Shown here one piece after another: positions 30,168 through 37,701 of a stretch of DNA of 64,000 nucleotides. The DNA lies in the NCBI RefSeq assembly GCF_016584115.1, contig NZ_NRSK01000013.1:1-64000 (forward strand). Reading direction: 5' to 3'. Every line of letters starts with the position of its first letter. The stretch's first letter is position 1. The position numbers and the translations under genes are program-made. Under the pieces are notes generated by a model that saw only the letters and a program-made list of their open reading frames with translations, had not been told where the DNA came from and did not search any database. The stretch is from Ectothiorhodospira mobilis (GTDB lineage: Bacteria > Pseudomonadota > Gammaproteobacteria > Ectothiorhodospirales > Ectothiorhodospiraceae).

Positions 30168-30707
30168 TCAATCCCCGTCCCCGGGGTCTCCCTTGAGGCG
30201 GCCGAGGACCGCAAAGGGGTTGCCGCGTTCTTCCTTTTGTGCGGCCTCCACCTCGCCGGCGGTGAACTCCCGGCCGGACCGGCCCGTGCAGGCCCCGTCC
30301 GCGTGCAGGGGCACGGCGGGCAGCGCCAGCAGGATCTCCTCCTCCACCAGGGCATGCACCGGCAGCAGACCGTGGTCCAGCAGCACCGGTTCCGCATCCG
30401 CCTCCAGGGCGCAGGCCTCGTTCATATCCGCCGCGGGCACCACCTGAAAGGTGCTCGCCACGCTGCAGGACACGGGCTGCAGACAGCGCTGACAGAGCAG
30501 CTCCACCTGGGCCCGCACCTCCCCTTCCACACGCATGCGGCCGTATTCGCGCACGCACCGCAGCCCCACATGGGCCGGCTGCTCCATGGCCTGCACCGCC
30601 TCGCGCAGACGCGGCATGGACTCCAGGCCCAGCACGCCCTGCAGCGCGCCGTCCCGGTTTGCCAGGCGCAGGGGATCGACCCGTTCAGGCAAGGGATGCT
30701 CGGACAT
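30168..30707 (-). CDS. yceD: YceD family protein (DUF177), 23S rRNA accumulation protein
   Basis: YceD is linked to 23S rRNA accumulation and ribosome assembly and is encoded next to rpmF across bacteria. The 179-residue protein has the DUF177 core with a CQRCLQP motif (C72, C75) and a typical EEEILLALP block. The N-terminus [12 protein letters not shown] aligns well with E. coli YceD, supporting the ATG at 30707. That ATG has no ribosome site and lies only 9 nt from a strong -10 box, so the mRNA may be leaderless. Confidence 0.93.
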   Translation of the reverse strand: MSEHPLPERVDPLRLANRDGALQGVLGLESMPRLREAVQAMEQPAHVGLRCVREYGRMRVEGEVRAQVELLCQRCLQPVSCSVASTFQVVPAADMNEACALEADAEPVLLDHGLLPVHALVEEEILLALPAVPLHADGACTGRSGREFTAGEVEAAQKEERGNPFAVLGRLKGDPGDGD

Positions 30708-30716
30708 AAGCGCGCA

Positions 30717-30746
30717 ATTCTAGAGGCCTTCCATAGAGAGTGTCAA
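30717..30746 (-). promoter_or_regulatory. strong sigma-70 promoter for yceD-rpmF-plsX-fabH
   Basis: On the minus strand: perfect TTGACA (30746-30741), 18 nt, TAGAAT (30722-30717, five of six matches). The predicted transcription start is near 30710, three bases from the yceD ATG. Confidence 0.75.
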
Positions 30747-30766
30747 AACAAGTCGCGGGCCCTGTC

Positions 30767-30796
30767 TTGAAAATCCCGCCTGGGTTCACGGATACT
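30767..30796 (+). promoter_or_regulatory. candidate sigma-70 promoter for pycAB
   Basis: TTGAAA (30767-30772), 18 nt, GATACT (30791-30796). The predicted transcription start near 30803 leaves a leader of about 120 nt before the GTG start at 30926. The leader contains two strong hairpins. Confidence 0.6.
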
Positions 30797-30810
30797 GTTG
30801 GTTTGCCTCC

Positions 30811-30874
30811 CACGGGCCGTGCGGGCACCTGCCCCCACGGCCCGTGTGCCGATGGGCGGGACCGGTTCCCGCCC
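30811..30874 (+). promoter_or_regulatory. two stem-loops in the pycA leader
   Basis: Stem 1: an 11-bp perfect repeat (CACGGGCCGTG at 30811-30821, CACGGCCCGTG at 30836-30846), continued after a C/C mismatch by GGGC/GCCC around an ACCT tetraloop. Stem 2: GGGCGGGA at 30854-30861 with TCCCGCCC at 30867-30874, loop CCGGT. Neither is followed by T-runs. They begin about 8 nt after the predicted transcription start and lie 51 nt or more before the start codon. They could govern mRNA stability, premature termination or protein binding. No known riboswitch or T-box pattern is recognised. Confidence 0.6.
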
Positions 30875-30925
30875 CGGGGCGTCCGACCACCCAACCGCCC
30901 GGATTCATGGGCGCGAGACGAGCAC

Positions 30926-32344
30926 GTGATAAAGAAGCTGCTGATCGCCAACCGCGGTGAGATCGCCGTGCGCATCATCCGCGCCTGCGCGGAGATGGGC
31001 ATCACCTCCGTGGCCGTGTACACCGACGCGGACCGCCATGCACTGCACGTGAAGAAGGCCGACGAGTCCTACTCCCTCGGTCCCGATTCCCTGTCCGGGT
31101 ATCTGAACGTGCACCGCCTGGTCAATGTCGCCCGCACCGCCGGCTGCGATGCCATCCACCCCGGCTACGGATTCCTCTCGGAGAATCCCGAATTCGCCCG
31201 GGTATGCGCCCAGAACGGCATCCGTTTCGTGGGGCCCGACGCCGGGGTCATCCAGCGCATGGGGGACAAGGTGGCCGCCCGCGAGGCCATGATCGGCGCC
31301 GGTGTCCCCGTGGTCCCGGGAAGCGAGGGCAACCTGGAGGACGTGGAACAGGCCGTGGCCCTGGCCGCGGAGATCGGCTACCCGGTGATGCTCAAGGCCA
31401 CCAGCGGCGGCGGCGGACGCGGTATCCGCCGCTGCGACGACGAGCCCAGCCTGCGGCGCAACTACGAGCGGGTGCGCTCCGAGGCCACCAAGGCCTTCGG
31501 CAGCACCGAGATCTTCATGGAGAAGGCCATCCTCAACCCGCGCCACATCGAGGCGCAGGTCCTGGCCGACCGCCACGGCAACGTCATCCACCTCTACGAG
31601 CGGGACTGCTCCATCCAGCGCCGTCACCAGAAGCTGGTGGAGATCGCCCCCTCCCCCCAGCTGGACGACGCCCAGCGCGAGTACGTGGGCGAGCTGGCCA
31701 TCCGCGCCGCCCGTGCGGTGGGCTATGAGAACGCCGGCACGGTGGAATTCCTCATGGATGCCGATGGCAGCTTCTACTTCATGGAGATGAACACCCGCCT
31801 GCAGGTGGAGCATCCGGTGACGGAGATGATCACCGGCATCGACATCGTGCAGGAGCAGATCCGCATCGCCGCCGGCGAGCCCCTGAGCCAGCGCCAGGAC
31901 CAGGTGACCCGGCGGGGCTTTGCCGTGGAATTCCGCATCAACGCCGAGGACCCGAAGAACGACTTCCTGCCCAGCTTCGGACGCATCACCCGCTATTTCG
32001 CCCCCGGCGGGCCCGGTGTGCGCACCGACGGGGCCATCTACACCGGCTACCACATCCCGCCCCATTACGACTCCATGTGCGCCAAACTCATCGTCTGGGC
32101 CCTGGACTGGGAATCGCTGATCCGGCGCGCCCGCCGCGCCCTCCATGACATCGGGGTCTACGGCGTGAAGACCACCATCCCCTATCACCTGGAGATCCTG
32201 GACAGCGAGGCCTTCCGCCGGGGGGCCTTCGACACCGGCTACGTGGACGCCCATCCGGAACTCACCGGATACTCCGTCCGCCGTCCCACCCGGGAGCTGG
32301 CGGCCGTGATCGCCGCCGCGATTTCCGCTCACAAGGGTCTTTAA
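30926..32344 (+). CDS. pycA: pyruvate carboxylase subunit A (biotin carboxylase)
   Basis: This subunit carboxylates biotin with ATP and bicarbonate. The 472-residue protein begins at a GTG with VIKKLLIANRGEIAVRI. It carries the ATP-grasp glycine loop SGGGGRGIRR, HIEAQVLAD, the EMNTRLQVEHPVTE signature and a C-terminal biotin carboxylase domain. The frame upstream to 30740 is leader DNA. The adjacent gene 22 nt downstream encodes the carboxyltransferase plus biotin carrier, so this is the A subunit of two-subunit pyruvate carboxylase rather than acetyl-CoA carboxylase AccC, which pairs with AccB. Confidence 0.9.
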   Translation: MIKKLLIANRGEIAVRIIRACAEMGITSVAVYTDADRHALHVKKADESYSLGPDSLSGYLNVHRLVNVARTAGCDAIHPGYGFLSENPEFARVCAQNGIRFVGPDAGVIQRMGDKVAAREAMIGAGVPVVPGSEGNLEDVEQAVALAAEIGYPVMLKATSGGGGRGIRRCDDEPSLRRNYERVRSEATKAFGSTEIFMEKAILNPRHIEAQVLADRHGNVIHLYERDCSIQRRHQKLVEIAPSPQLDDAQREYVGELAIRAARAVGYENAGTVEFLMDADGSFYFMEMNTRLQVEHPVTEMITGIDIVQEQIRIAAGEPLSQRQDQVTRRGFAVEFRINAEDPKNDFLPSFGRITRYFAPGGPGVRTDGAIYTGYHIPPHYDSMCAKLIVWALDWESLIRRARRALHDIGVYGVKTTIPYHLEILDSEAFRRGAFDTGYVDAHPELTGYSVRRPTRELAAVIAAAISAHKGL

Positions 32345-32365
32345 GACCAGAAGGTATCCCGAATC

Positions 32366-34189
32366 ATGTCCAAGGTAACGATCACCGACCTGACCCTGAG
32401 AGACGGCCACCAGAGCCTGATCGCCACGCGCATGCGCACGGAGGACATGCTGCCCATCTGCGACAGGATGGACGCGGCGGGCTTCTGGTCCCTGGAGGTC
32501 TGGGGCGGCGCCACCTTCGATGCCTGCCTGCGGTTTCTCAAGGAGGACCCCTGGGAACGCCTGCGCCAGCTGCGCGAGGCCCTGCCCAACACCCGCCTGC
32601 AGATGCTGCTGCGGGGCCAGAACCTGCTGGGCTACCGCCACTACGCCGACGACGTGGTGCGCGCCTTCGTGGCCCGCTGCGCCGACAACGGCATGGACGT
32701 CTTCCGCATCTTCGACGCCATGAACGACACCCGCAACGTGCGCGTGGCCATCGAGGCGGTGAAGAAGGAGAACCGGCACGCCCAGGGGGCCATCAGCTAC
32801 ACCACCAGCCCCGTGCACACACCGGAGCAGTTCGTGGCCATGGCCCGGGAGATGGTGGAGATGGGCTGCGACAGCATCGCCATCAAGGACATGGCCGGCC
32901 TGCTCACCCCCTATGCCACCGGCGAACTGGTCTCGGCCCTGGTGGACGCGGTGGACGTGCCCATCCACCTGCACACCCACGCCACCGCCGGCCTGGCGGA
33001 GATGTGCCATCTCAAGGCCGTGGAGCACGGCGCCAGCAACATCAACACCTGCATGTCCGCCTTTGCCGGCGGCACCAGCCATGCCCCCACCGAGAGCATG
33101 GTGGCGGCCCTGCGGGGCACCGAGCATGACACCGGCCTGGACCTGGCGGCCCTGCAGGAGATCGGCTTCTACTTCCGGGAGGTGCGCAAGAAATACCACC
33201 AGTTCGAGAGCGAATTCACCGGCGTGGACACCCGGGTGCAGACCTCCCAGGTGCCCGGCGGCATGATCTCCAACCTCATCAGCCAGCTCAAGGCCCAGGG
33301 GGCCCTGGACAAGGTGAGCGCCGTCATGGAGGAGATCCCGCGGGTGCGCGAGGACCTGGGCTACCCGCCCCTGGTGACCCCCACCTCCCAGATTGTGGGC
33401 ACCCAGGCGGTGATGAACGTGCTCACCGGGGAGCGCTACCAGACCATCACCAACGAGGTGAAGAGCTACCTCCAGGGCCGCTACGGCCGCACCCCCGGCC
33501 AGGTGAACGCCGTGGTGCGGCGCAAGGCCATCGGCGACGCCGAGGTGATCGAGTGCCGCCCGGCGGACCTGCTGGGCCAGGAGATGGACACCCTGCGCAA
33601 CGAGGTGGGTGACCTGGCGGGCAGCGAGGAGGATGTGCTCATCTACGCCATGTTCCCGGAACTGGGCCGCGAATACCTGGAGCACCGCCGCGACGGCAAG
33701 CTGGTACCCGAACCCCTGGAACCCGTGGGCACCTCCAAGGAGGACAAGACCGCCCCGGTGGAATTCAAGGCCACCCTGCACGGCGAGACCTACCACATCC
33801 AGGTCACCGGCACCGGGCACAAGCGGGACCACGAACGCCCCTTCTACGTCACCGTGGACGGCATGCCCGAGGAGATCGTGGTGGAGACCCTGGATGAACT
33901 GGAGGTGGACGGCAGCGCCGGCGCCCGCCGCGGCGGCCCCCAGGGCAGCGGCCGGCCCCGCGCCACCAAGCCCGGCCACGTGAGCACCTCCATGCCCGGC
34001 ACCATCATCGACGTGCTGGTGAAGGAGGGGGACGAGGTGAAGCCCGGGGACGGGGTGCTGATCCTGGAGGCCATGAAGATGGAGACCGAGGTCCAGGCCC
34101 CGGTGGGCGGCGTGGTGCGCGCGGTGCACGTGGCCAAGGGGGACAGCGTCAACCCGGACGACGCCCTGGTGGAGATCGAGGAGGCCTGA
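32366..34189 (+). CDS. pycB: pyruvate carboxylase subunit B (carboxyltransferase plus biotin carrier)
   Basis: The 607-residue protein has an N-terminal HMGL-like TIM-barrel carboxyltransferase (TDLTLRDGHQS at 7-17, LEVWGGATFD, HLHTHATAG). A conserved PycB/OadA domain and a linker rich in Gly and Arg (about 510-535) follow, then a biotinyl domain with EAMKMET and the biotin Lys at about 571. It is homologous to the alpha chain of sodium-pumping oxaloacetate decarboxylase, but no beta or gamma membrane subunit is present and a biotin carboxylase gene is adjacent. Anaplerotic pyruvate to oxaloacetate conversion is therefore favoured. Confidence 0.9.
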   Translation: MSKVTITDLTLRDGHQSLIATRMRTEDMLPICDRMDAAGFWSLEVWGGATFDACLRFLKEDPWERLRQLREALPNTRLQMLLRGQNLLGYRHYADDVVRAFVARCADNGMDVFRIFDAMNDTRNVRVAIEAVKKENRHAQGAISYTTSPVHTPEQFVAMAREMVEMGCDSIAIKDMAGLLTPYATGELVSALVDAVDVPIHLHTHATAGLAEMCHLKAVEHGASNINTCMSAFAGGTSHAPTESMVAALRGTEHDTGLDLAALQEIGFYFREVRKKYHQFESEFTGVDTRVQTSQVPGGMISNLISQLKAQGALDKVSAVMEEIPRVREDLGYPPLVTPTSQIVGTQAVMNVLTGERYQTITNEVKSYLQGRYGRTPGQVNAVVRRKAIGDAEVIECRPADLLGQEMDTLRNEVGDLAGSEEDVLIYAMFPELGREYLEHRRDGKLVPEPLEPVGTSKEDKTAPVEFKATLHGETYHIQVTGTGHKRDHERPFYVTVDGMPEEIVVETLDELEVDGSAGARRGGPQGSGRPRATKPGHVSTSMPGTIIDVLVKEGDEVKPGDGVLILEAMKMETEVQAPVGGVVRAVHVAKGDSVNPDDALVEIEEA

Positions 34190-34199
34190 GACGGCATCC

Positions 34200-34793
34200 A
34201 TGCGCGACGACGCCCCCGCCCTGATCCTGGCCTCCACCTCCCCCTTCCGGCGGGAACTGCTGGAGCGGCTCATGCTGCCCTTTACCACCTGCGCCCCGCA
34301 GGTGGACGAGACCCCTGTCCCCGGGGAATCCCCCGAGGAGATGGTGCGGCGCCTGGCGGTGGCCAAGGCCCGCGCCGGGGCAAAGCTCCATCCCGGCGCC
34401 CTGGTCATCGGCTCGGACCAGTGCGCCGCCTGCGACGGGCGCATCCTGGGCAAGCCCGGGGGCCACGAACAGGCGGTGGAACAGCTCACGGCCCTCTCCG
34501 GCCGCCGCGTGGTCTTCCATACGGGGTTGTGCCTGCTGGACGGGCGCAGTGGCGGGATCCAGGAGGCGGTGGTCCCCTTCCCCATCCGTTTCCGGAACCT
34601 GTCGGCGGCGCAGATCGAGACCTACCTGCAGCGGGAACAACCCTACCGCTGTGCCGGCAGCATCCGCTCGGAAGGCCTGGGGATCGCCCTGTTCGAGGCC
34701 ATGGAGGGGGAGGATCCCACCGCCCTGGTGGGCCTGCCCCTGATCCGGCTCACGCAGATGCTGGAGCGGGCGGGAAGACCCGTACTGGCCTAG
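34200..34793 (+). CDS. yceF: Maf family nucleoside triphosphate pyrophosphatase YceF
   Basis: Maf proteins hydrolyse modified nucleotides; the YceF branch prefers 7-methyl-GTP. The 197-residue protein has the N-terminal ILASTSPFRRELL, the QVDETPVPGESP loop, VIGSDQCA with the catalytic Asp, and LGKPGGHEQA. The Gln in SDQ and the chromosomal link to yceD support YceF over the dTTPase YhdE. It follows pycB by 10 nt and is probably cotranscribed with pycAB. In E. coli it lies directly next to and divergent from yceD; here pycAB is in between. Confidence 0.93.
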   Translation: MRDDAPALILASTSPFRRELLERLMLPFTTCAPQVDETPVPGESPEEMVRRLAVAKARAGAKLHPGALVIGSDQCAACDGRILGKPGGHEQAVEQLTALSGRRVVFHTGLCLLDGRSGGIQEAVVPFPIRFRNLSAAQIETYLQREQPYRCAGSIRSEGLGIALFEAMEGEDPTALVGLPLIRLTQMLERAGRPVLA

Positions 34794-34818
34794 AGGGCCC
34801 AGACCGGGTCATCGCCCC

Positions 34819-35247
34819 TCAGTGGGGCACCTGGAAGGCCACCAGATCCGGGTCCCCCTCGCGGATGGGCCGCCCCAGGCTGATCACCCCCTCCCCCACC
34901 AGGGGCACCTCCTCCCCGTTGAGCAGACAGATGGGCTCGGAGCCGTGGATACTCACGTAGGTGCCGTTGGTGCTCTGATCGATGAGGATGAACTTGCCCT
35001 TGCGGTAGATCACCCGGGCGTGGTGACGAGAGGCCACGGGCACCATCACCACCAGATCGCAGTCGGTGCTGCGCCCCATGACGAAGACCCGGTCGGCGGC
35101 GGTGAAGGCGGTCTCCCTGCCATGGAAGGAGAACCCCATGCGGGCGTTGAGGTCATAGAGCTTGCGCACGTCCTCCGCACTGATCCGCTGGGTGGGGGCG
35201 TTGTCCTCCTGCCCGGCATGGGGGTCGTTGCCCGGGGATGGTTTCAT
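34819..35247 (-). CDS. FHA domain protein
   Basis: The 142-residue protein is almost entirely one forkhead-associated domain, which binds phosphothreonine peptides. The signatures are VFVMGRSTDCDLVV, the SRHHARV strand with conserved Ser and His, and DQSTNGTYV (about 45-105). A short polar N-terminal region precedes it. The ATG at 35245-35247 has AGAGGA nine nt upstream. It contains no kinase, adenylate cyclase or secretion domain. No Ser/Thr kinase or phosphatase gene is nearby, so its partner is unknown. It is divergent from ldh and convergent with yceF. Confidence 0.88.
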   Translation of the reverse strand: MKPSPGNDPHAGQEDNAPTQRISAEDVRKLYDLNARMGFSFHGRETAFTAADRVFVMGRSTDCDLVVMVPVASRHHARVIYRKGKFILIDQSTNGTYVSIHGSEPICLLNGEEVPLVGEGVISLGRPIREGDPDLVAFQVPH

Positions 35248-35405
35248 TGCGCACAATCCTCTGGAATGCAGGTGGCGGGTGCCACGGTATCACCGTTCCG
35301 CTGCCTGTCGGGAATTATGACGCCGGACGCAGAGCCATTCTGTGATCCCGTCCGGAGTTTATCCACGGCCGCCACCGCGGCCGGCCAGGCCCAAGGGGAG
35401 ACACC

Positions 35406-36353
35406 ATGACCAGCTTCAGCCATGCGGTGGGGATTATCGGTACGGGCAACGTGGGGGTGGCCGCCGCCTATGCCCTCTTCCAGCGCCAGATCGCCGGGGA
35501 ACTGGTGCTCCTGGACAAGGACCCCCGGCGCGCCGAGGGGGAGGCCATGGACCTGATGCACGGCCAGTCCCTGGTGGGCCGGGTCACCGTCCGCGCCGGC
35601 GACTATGCGGACCTGAAGGGGTGCCGTGTCATCGTCGTCACCGCCGGGGTGAACCAGAAACCCGGGGAATCCCGCCTGGACCTGCTCAACCGCAACGCCG
35701 CCGTCTTCCGGGAGATCGCCACCCAACTGGACCGGCACGCCCCGGAGGCGGTGCTGGTGATCGCCACCAACCCCGTGGACATCCTCACCCGGGTGATGCA
35801 GCGCCTCAGCGCGCGGCCGCCGGAACGCATCATCGGCACCGGCACCATGCTGGACACCTCCCGTTTCCGGGCGGCCCTGGGGGACTACTACGGGGTGAAC
35901 CCGCGCTCGGTGCACGCCTATATCATGGGCGAACACGGGGATTCCGAGGTCCCCATCTGGAGCACCGCCAAGGTGGGCGGACTGAGCCTGTACCGCCAGA
36001 CCGTCCACGGCCGGCCCTTTGACGAACAGGCCATGGAGGCCCTGTTCCAGCGGGTGCGCACCGCCGCCGCCGACATCATCTCCCGCAAGGGCTACACCAA
36101 CACCGCCATCGGCCTGGTGATCGCCTATCTCGTGCGGGTGATCCTGGAGGACCAGAAGAGCGTGCTGCCGGTGAGCGTGGACCCGGAGGGGGAATACGGC
36201 CTGCGGGAGGTATGCCTGAGCATCCCCTGCATCATCGGCGCCGGCGGCATGGAGGGCCGGGTGGCCCCGGTGATCAGCGACACCGAACACCAGGGCATGG
36301 TGCGTTCCGCCCGCATCCTCCGGGACAGCCTGGAGGGGATGGAGATCGGCTGA
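35406..36353 (+). CDS. ldh: L-lactate dehydrogenase (NAD-dependent)
   Basis: The 315-residue protein has the NAD-binding motif GIIGTGNVG at 9-17 and the substrate-loop sequence GVNQKPGESR at 81-90. Gln84 occupies the position that sets lactate/pyruvate specificity (Arg in malate dehydrogenases), and Arg90 is the catalytic loop Arg. DTSRF holds the substrate Arg153 and MGEHGDS holds His177. The KGYTNTAIG helix start also fits LDH. The length is standard. AAGGGGAG lies 7 nt before the ATG. No lactate permease is adjacent. Malate dehydrogenase is the alternative but is disfavoured by Gln84. Confidence 0.88.
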   Translation: MTSFSHAVGIIGTGNVGVAAAYALFQRQIAGELVLLDKDPRRAEGEAMDLMHGQSLVGRVTVRAGDYADLKGCRVIVVTAGVNQKPGESRLDLLNRNAAVFREIATQLDRHAPEAVLVIATNPVDILTRVMQRLSARPPERIIGTGTMLDTSRFRAALGDYYGVNPRSVHAYIMGEHGDSEVPIWSTAKVGGLSLYRQTVHGRPFDEQAMEALFQRVRTAAADIISRKGYTNTAIGLVIAYLVRVILEDQKSVLPVSVDPEGEYGLREVCLSIPCIIGAGGMEGRVAPVISDTEHQGMVRSARILRDSLEGMEIG

Positions 36354-36380
36354 TTCCCTGGATTCGGCGGGGGCAACGGG

Positions 36381-36386
36381 TATAAT
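36381..36386 (+). promoter_or_regulatory. perfect TATAAT ahead of the sodium channel gene
   Basis: TATAAT at 36381-36386 in otherwise GC-rich DNA, 40 nt before the ATG at 36427. The -35 region is weak (CTGGAT at 36358-36363, 17-nt spacing), so an activator or a GG-extended -10 may be needed. Confidence 0.55.
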
Positions 36387-36426
36387 CCGCGCGCCAACCC
36401 CTTCGCGGAGTCACAGCGAACCGCCC

Positions 36427-37284
36427 ATGGAGCACAACGTCCCCGTTTCCCTGCGCGCCCGCGCGGGCCGTTTCGTGGAATCCGTCCGCGTCCAGCGCCT
36501 GATCATCGCCCTGATCCTGGTGAACGCCGTCCTCCTGGGGCTGGAGGCCCTGCCCCGGGCGGCGGACGCGGCGGGCAACTGGCTCCTGCTCGCCGACCGG
36601 GCCATCCTGGCGGTGTTCGTGGCGGAGATCCTGCTCAAACTCCTGGCCCACGGCCCCGGCTTCTTCCGCCGCCCCTGGGATGTCTTTGATTTCACCGTGG
36701 TGGCCATCGCCCTGGTACCCGCCTCCGGGCCCATGGCCGTGCTGCGCGTCCTGCGGCTGTTGCGGCTGGTCTCCATGATGCCCCGGCTGCGTTTCATCGT
36801 GGAGGCCCTGCTCAAGGCCATCCCGGGCATCCTGTCCATCATCGGACTGCTGACCCTGCTGTTCTACGTCTTCGCCGTCATCGCCACGGGCCTGTTCGGT
36901 GCCGCCTTTCCGGAATGGTTCGGCAACCTGTGGCGGTCCATGTACACCCTCTTCCAGATCATGACCCTGGAGAGCTGGTCCATGGGCATCGCACGGCCGG
37001 TGATGGCGGAATTCCCCTGGGCCTGGATCTTCTTCGTACCCTTTATCCTGATCGTGACCTTCACGGTGCTGAACCTGTTCATCGCCATCATCGTGAACGC
37101 CATGCAGACCATGCACGAACAGGAGTTGGCCGAGGAGCACGAGACCATCGGCCGGGTGGTGAAGGAGGAGAACGTCCCCCTGCAGGAGGATCTGCAGGCC
37201 CTGCGCCAGGAGATCCAGGCGCTGCGGGAGGAGATGGCCTCCCGGGACCGGGGCGGCCCCCGCAAGCCCGGGGACGGGGACTGA
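36427..37284 (+). CDS. NaChBac-type voltage-gated sodium channel
   Basis: A single-domain six-helix channel of 285 residues that would assemble as a homotetramer in the inner membrane. S1 is at about 24-42, S2 52-74, S3 84-98, and S4 104-125 with voltage-sensing R107, R110, R113 and R120. S5 is 133-158 and S6 196-227. The selectivity filter T180-LESWSM matches the bacterial sodium channel filter (NaChBac TLESWAS, NavAb TLESWSM). An acidic neck and a heptad-like C-terminal coiled coil (about 250-270) follow, as in this family. The S5-P filter Glu argues against a calcium or potassium channel. Members are typical of alkaliphilic and marine bacteria. Confidence 0.93.
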   Translation: MEHNVPVSLRARAGRFVESVRVQRLIIALILVNAVLLGLEALPRAADAAGNWLLLADRAILAVFVAEILLKLLAHGPGFFRRPWDVFDFTVVAIALVPASGPMAVLRVLRLLRLVSMMPRLRFIVEALLKAIPGILSIIGLLTLLFYVFAVIATGLFGAAFPEWFGNLWRSMYTLFQIMTLESWSMGIARPVMAEFPWAWIFFVPFILIVTFTVLNLFIAIIVNAMQTMHEQELAEEHETIGRVVKEENVPLQEDLQALRQEIQALREEMASRDRGGPRKPGDGD

Positions 37285-37311
37285 AGGCGCGCCCCCGGGA
37301 GCGCCAGCGGC

Positions 37312-37701
37312 TCAGACCGGACAGACGCCCCGCCGCCGCCCGCGCCAGCGGGCAAAGCCCTTGTAGCCCAGTTCCATCAGGGGCAGCACACCCGGCACGA
37401 TGCGCACCCCCCGGGCCAGCCAGCGGTATCCCGGGAGATGGCTCCAGATGAGGACGAACACCCGGGCCCCGGTGACCACCCGCCCCGAGGCATCCCGGGC
37501 ATGCATGCGCTGCATGGCCGTCTCCCAGTCCACCCCGATGCGCTCCAGCACCCCGGGATCGGCGTGGATGTCCAGCCAGTGCACCCGGCCCTCCCGGTCC
37601 AGGCGCTGGTAGTGGTGGATCTCCCGTCGGCAGAGGCCGCAACCGCCGTCATAGAAGACCTCCGGGCGGCCATCGGTGGGGGGCAAGGGGGCATCGTTCA
37701 T
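37312..37701 (-). CDS. DCC family thiol-disulfide oxidoreductase-like protein (DUF393)
   Basis: The 129-residue protein has the DCC signature YDGGCGLCRREI near residue 17, a thioredoxin-like CxxC. The conserved downstream blocks are VHWLDI, MHARDASGRVVTGARVF and a hydrophobic YRWLARGVRIVPGVLPL region. The tail WRGRRRGVC ends in another Cys. The family function is not established, though a redox role is assumed. Its ATG overlaps the ubiG stop by 4 bp, so it is translationally coupled to ubiquinone synthesis. Confidence 0.88.
   Translation of the reverse strand: MNDAPLPPTDGRPEVFYDGGCGLCRREIHHYQRLDREGRVHWLDIHADPGVLERIGVDWETAMQRMHARDASGRVVTGARVFVLIWSHLPGYRWLARGVRIVPGVLPLMELGYKGFARWRGRRRGVCPV

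Noticed and set aside
32366-34189. Alpha subunit of sodium-pumping oxaloacetate decarboxylase.
   Set aside because: No beta or gamma membrane subunit is present and a biotin carboxylase gene lies 22 nt upstream, which fits two-subunit pyruvate carboxylase.
35359-35367. TTATCCACG, one mismatch from a DnaA box, upstream of ldh.
   Set aside because: It is a single copy with no cluster, AT-rich unwinding region or origin-linked genes nearby.
35406-36353. Malate dehydrogenase.
   Set aside because: Gln84 in the substrate loop and the KGYTN segment match lactate dehydrogenases; malate enzymes carry Arg at that loop position.
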